DNA from: Anthropogastromicrobium sp050944455
GTDB lineage: Bacteria > Bacillota > Clostridia > Lachnospirales > Lachnospiraceae
DNA: 64,000 nucleotides
Direction: 5' to 3'
NCBI GenBank assembly: GCA_050944455.1
Contig: JBMNRC010000005.1
Coordinates: 1 to 64,000, forward strand
A model generated the notes under the pieces. The model was given only the letters and a program-made list of their open reading frames with translations. It did no database searches and was not told where the DNA came from. The translations under genes were made by a program, and so were the position numbers. This document shows positions 60,901-64,000 of this stretch, in pieces; within the stretch, counting starts at the first letter, position 1, and the number at the start of each line of letters is the position of its first letter.

Positions 60901-63396
60901 ATGAAACCAGTATCGTTTAACGAGGGATGGACCTGCCGGCACCTGGAGGACGCCGGCCCGGGGGAACCGGTCACGATTCCCCACGACGCGATGATTTCCG
61001 AGCCGAGGACGGAACAGTCCGCCGGAGGCGTCAACACCGGGTGGTTCGAGGGACATGACTATCTCTATACCAAAATGTTCACGCCGGACGAAAAGTATGC
61101 CGGAAAGAAGGCCATCCTGGAGTTTGAGGGCGTTTATCACAACGCGGAGGTTTATCTCAACGGGGACGGCCTGACCTTCCGCCCCTACGGCTACACGGAT
61201 TTCGCCGTGGACCTGTCCGACCATTGGATCATCGGCGAAGAGAACAAGCTGGAAGTCATCGCGCGCAACGCGGACCAGCCGAATTCCCGCTGGTATTCCG
61301 GAGCCGGGATTTACCGCCCGGTGGTGCTGTGGGTTTCAGACCCGGTGCACATCCTCCGCAATGGGGTAAAAATCCGCACGCTTTCGCTGGAGCCGTGCGA
61401 GATTGAGGTGCGGGTCCGGACGGAGGGAACCGGCGGGGTGAACGTATCCATCCTGGACGGGGATCGGCAGATCGCGGCCGGCTCCGGCAGTTCCGACGGC
61501 GAAGCGTGCCTGCGGATACGTCTTGACGGGGCGGAGCCCTGGAGCCCGGAGCATCCGCGGCTGTACACCTGCCGGGTGACGTTCGGCACCGACGAGGCCG
61601 AGGAAACGTTCGGCGTCCGCACGCTGGAATGGGGAAGCAGCGGGCTTAAGCTGAACGGGCAGCGGATCATCCTGCGGGGAGCCTGCATTCACCACGACAA
61701 CGGCGTTCTCGGAGCCCGCTGCCTGGAGGACGCCGAACGGCGCAGGATCCGCCTGCTGAAGGAGAACGGCTACAACGCCGTCCGCTCGGCGCACAATCCG
61801 TGCTCAAAAGCCCTTCTGAAGGCCTGCGACAGCCTTGGCGTGCTGGTGATGGACGAGTACGTCGACCACTGGTACATCCATAAAACTGAGCATGACTACG
61901 CGTCGTACTTCGCGGACTGGTGGAAACAGGACCTGAAGGACATGGTTGAGAAAGATTACAACCACCCGAGCGTGATCCTGTACTCCACGGGCAACGAGGT
62001 TTCCGAGACCGCGCAGGAAAAGGGAATCCGGCTGACCGGCGAACTCACGGAGTATCTGCATTCGCTGGACGGCACCCGCCCGGTGACCTGCGGCGTGAAC
62101 ATCGTTTTCAATTTTCTCTCCTCCATCGGCCTCGGGGTTTACAGCGACGGGAAGGCAGAAAAGGACGCCCGGAAGGCCGCGAAAACCCGCAAAGCCGCGA
62201 GAGCGGAGGAAGCCCGGGAGAGCGGGGAAACTGGGGACAACGGAAAAGCCGGGGACGGCGAAAGGCCGGGAAACACCGGAAAGCCGGCCGCGGAGAGAGC
62301 CGTGGGGAGCCGGTACTTCAACAGCCTGGCCGAAGTTTTCGGCGCGAAGCTCATGAAGGCAGGAGCGGCGCTGCCGGCCTGCGACAGGCTGACGAAAGGC
62401 GCGTTCGCCAACATGGATATCGCGGGATACAATTACGGCATCAGCCGGTACAGGCATGATCTTAAGGAGTATCCGGACCGCCTGATTCTGGGCAGCGAAA
62501 CCTTCTGCTCGGACGCTTACCGGTTCTGGGAAATCGCGAAAGACAATCCGCGCATCATCGGGGATTTTGTGTGGGCCGGCATGGATTACCTGGGAGAAGT
62601 CGGCGTGGGAGCCTGGGAGTATAAAGACTACGCCCCGGATTTCTCGCACGGCGTCGGCTGGCTGACCGCCGGGTCCGGCCGCATTGATCTCACCGGGAAA
62701 CCCCTAGGGGAGGCGCTCTACACGAAGGTTGCCTTTGACCTGGAGAAAGGCCCGCTGATCGCGGTGCGCCCGGTCAGCCACACCGGGGAGCGCCATTCCC
62801 CGTCCGCCTGGAAGATGACGGACGCGATGCCGTCCTGGAGCTGGGAAGGCTGCGAAGGCCAGGCGGCGGACGTTGAGGTTTACGCCCGGGCTTACAGCGC
62901 GGAGCTGCGGGTCAACGGGAAATCTGTCGGAAAGAAGTATTTCGGCAAAGACTGCAGGGTGAAATTCCGCTGCCTGTATGAAAACGGCACTGTCGAGGCG
63001 GTCAGCTACGACAGAAGCGGAGCGGAAATCGGCAGGAGCAGCCTTCACACAGCTTCCGGCGAGACGGAACTCCGGGCGGTTCCAGAAAGCGGCACCGTCA
63101 AACCCGGGCATCTCTGCTTTATCCGCCTGCAGTACACTGACGGGGCGGGGATCGTCAAGCCGCTGGAGAGGGGAATACTGGATGTGACCGTGACCGGCGG
63201 AAAACTGCTGGGACTCGGAAGCGCCTGCCCGTACAACCCGATCGGCTTCTGCACAAACAGGACGGATACCTACTACGGGGAAGCGCTGGCCGTGGTTCAG
63301 CCTGACGAGGATTCCGACTGCGTGATGCTGTCGGCCACGGACGGGAAAGCCATCGGCTCGGCCGCGGTACCGGTGGTTGCGGAGGGTAATAACTGA
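60901..63396 (+). CDS. GH2-family beta-glycosidase
   Basis: The 831-residue protein has the GH2 layout: a sugar-binding jelly roll (about 1-165: YHNAEVYLNGDGL, GAGIYRPVVLW), an immunoglobulin-like domain, and a TIM barrel from about 260. The barrel shows RGACIHHDNGVLGARCLE, NAVRSAHNPCSKALL, LVMDEYVDHW and SVILYSTGNEVSET, with the acid/base Glu in the NE pair; the nucleophile is probably in LILGSETFCSD. C-terminal DUF4982-like domains follow. An 80-residue charged, Gly/Ala/Lys-rich insert lies inside the barrel at about 418-470. Beta-galactosidase or beta-glucuronidase-type activity is likely. The ATG at 60901 follows AAGGAGCC. Confidence 0.93.
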   Translation: MKPVSFNEGWTCRHLEDAGPGEPVTIPHDAMISEPRTEQSAGGVNTGWFEGHDYLYTKMFTPDEKYAGKKAILEFEGVYHNAEVYLNGDGLTFRPYGYTDFAVDLSDHWIIGEENKLEVIARNADQPNSRWYSGAGIYRPVVLWVSDPVHILRNGVKIRTLSLEPCEIEVRVRTEGTGGVNVSILDGDRQIAAGSGSSDGEACLRIRLDGAEPWSPEHPRLYTCRVTFGTDEAEETFGVRTLEWGSSGLKLNGQRIILRGACIHHDNGVLGARCLEDAERRRIRLLKENGYNAVRSAHNPCSKALLKACDSLGVLVMDEYVDHWYIHKTEHDYASYFADWWKQDLKDMVEKDYNHPSVILYSTGNEVSETAQEKGIRLTGELTEYLHSLDGTRPVTCGVNIVFNFLSSIGLGVYSDGKAEKDARKAAKTRKAARAEEARESGETGDNGKAGDGERPGNTGKPAAERAVGSRYFNSLAEVFGAKLMKAGAALPACDRLTKGAFANMDIAGYNYGISRYRHDLKEYPDRLILGSETFCSDAYRFWEIAKDNPRIIGDFVWAGMDYLGEVGVGAWEYKDYAPDFSHGVGWLTAGSGRIDLTGKPLGEALYTKVAFDLEKGPLIAVRPVSHTGERHSPSAWKMTDAMPSWSWEGCEGQAADVEVYARAYSAELRVNGKSVGKKYFGKDCRVKFRCLYENGTVEAVSYDRSGAEIGRSSLHTASGETELRAVPESGTVKPGHLCFIRLQYTDGAGIVKPLERGILDVTVTGGKLLGLGSACPYNPIGFCTNRTDTYYGEALAVVQPDEDSDCVMLSATDGKAIGSAAVPVVAEGNN

Positions 63397-63675
63397 GGCG
63401 TGGCGCGGACCGGTACAGCCGGGCTGCTGCCCGGATTATCACAAATCTCCAATGCCTCCGGATCAGCAGCGTCCCTGTAAGGCAATACAAAGCTCTGTGC
63501 CGGGGACTGACGGCCTTTGTTCACCGGAAAAATACTGATCCGCTGCAATCCCGCACCGAGATTGGTTCTTCTTGTGCCAGACAGGAAAATTGGCTGAAAA
63601 GTTTTGATTTCATTACGGAGATCAATATAGCCAGCGCAAAATACAGGAGCTATCATTAAACAGGGCATTTGGCGC
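63397..63675. other. Spacer without recognised feature
   Basis: About 280 bases between the GH2 stop and the tRNA-Val terminator. I see no gene, repeat or promoter I can support. Confidence 0.4.
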
Positions 63676-63709
63676 AAAAAAAAAGAGCCCGTCTCGACCG
63701 CGGACTCTT
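63676..63709 (-). terminator. Terminator on the minus strand downstream of tRNA-Val
   Basis: On the minus strand a stem of AAGAGTCCG with CGGGCTCTT is followed by nine T residues. It lies about 95 bases past the tRNA, with a smaller GGCTCA/TGAGCC hairpin at 63781-63794 between them. Confidence 0.85.
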
Positions 63710-63801
63710 CTTTCCAGACTAACTGATTGTAGGAATAGATAATTAACCCAGAATTAACCCAAAACTGGATATCGAGAAAAGGCTCAACTGAGCCATTTTA
63801 A

Positions 63802-63874
63802 TGGGCGCAACGGGGCTCGAACCCGTGACCTCCCGCGTGTGAGGCGGACGCTCTCCCGGCTGAGCTATACTCCC
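63802..63874 (-). tRNA. tRNA-Val (CAC)
   Basis: The 73-nt gene folds as a cloverleaf with D-arm GCTC/GAGC, anticodon arm TCCGC/GCGGG, loop CTCACAC (anticodon CAC, codon GUG) and T-arm ACGGG-TTCGAGC-CCCGT. CCA is not encoded. The acceptor stem GGGAGTA/TGCGCCC has an A-G mismatch at the fourth pair and a T-G pair at the sixth; the usual bacterial form would read GGGCGCA. The body is otherwise canonical. Confidence 0.93.
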
Positions 63875-63901
63875 ATGCTGCTTTCTCAAGCGGCGAATAT
63901 G

Positions 63902-63910
63902 ATTATATCA
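63902..63910 (-). promoter_or_regulatory. Extended -10 promoter of tRNA-Val
   Basis: On the minus strand TGATATAAT, a TGn extension with a perfect TATAAT, lies about 28 bases before the tRNA. No clear -35 box is seen. Confidence 0.6.
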
Positions 63911-64000
63911 CACTGCAGCATAAAATGGTAGCGGAATTTTCGAAGATTTTCAATTTTCGTTCAATAAGCTTCAGTCAGCCGCTCCTGACGCATCTTCCGG

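Noticed and set aside
63802..63874. Integration site for a mobile element at the tRNA-Val 3' end
   Set aside because: No integrase gene and no direct repeat of the tRNA end were found within the window.

Overview
The window is GC-rich chromosomal DNA from a Gram-positive Bacillota, most likely a gut-type Lachnospiraceae or close relative. This rests on inference: strong purine-rich ribosome binding sites (AGGAGG type), two tandem DegV proteins, lipoproteins with LAGC lipoboxes, a C_GCAxxG_C_C protein, a stand-alone rsmH, and plant or host glycan enzymes. I see no rRNA, insertion sequence, prophage or CRISPR array. There are two tRNA genes, Ala(CGC) and Val(CAC), both on the minus strand.

Layout. 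1-1.4 kb is eroded: a PhzF tail runs in frame into a RelB-type antitoxin with no visible toxin, followed by an ACT-domain protein and a GNAT remnant. 1.4-9 kb (minus) carries a flavodoxin-like lipoprotein, a GH78 alpha-L-rhamnosidase, an unknown helical protein, a secreted carboxylesterase and an aldo/keto reductase. 9-17 kb has a LysR regulator, a xylose-isomerase-like TIM-barrel protein, a small membrane protein, MFS and EamA transporters and a CDF cation exporter. 17-25.5 kb (plus) has a TldD/TldE protease pair, a phasin-like protein with a UbiB/ABC1 kinase, and a MacB-type ABC protein. 25.9-30 kb has two DegV paralogues divergent from a MarR regulator and a MATE gene that has lost its middle. 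30-38 kb has an OatA-like acyltransferase, a decayed hicB, tRNA-Ala, a LOG-family hydrolase overlapping two half-size chromate transporters, RarA and an XRE regulator. 38-47.7 kb has a secreted metallophosphoesterase, a YibE/F protein, an ECF sigma and membrane partner pair, a MATE exporter behind an attenuator-like leader, and a frameshifted glycosyltransferase. 48-52.4 kb has the C_GCAxxG_C_C protein, RsmH with a repeat-rich N-terminus, Tag glycosylase and a two-domain hydrolase. 52.9-63.4 kb (plus) has proBA, then glycerate kinase, a six-hairpin-like protein, a beta-helix protein and a GH2 glycosidase, which look like a carbohydrate-use group.

The most unusual property lies between the genes. 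Many spacers hold short, degenerate tandem arrays with periods from about 10 to 72 bp. Several start at or across a stop codon and repeat the 3' end of the gene (ubiB, the second degV, the hydrolase at 51.2 kb, the acyltransferase at 32.4 kb). The same process seems to have entered coding sequence in the N-termini of RsmH and the sigma ORF and in linkers of the acyltransferase, TldE and ChrA proteins. A second candidate for something undescribed is a ~158-bp two-hairpin element ending in an intrinsic terminator, present in two nearly identical direct copies that flank the sigma/partner operon (41.7 and 44.5 kb). A third is a terminator-bearing leader in front of the MATE gene at 45 kb.
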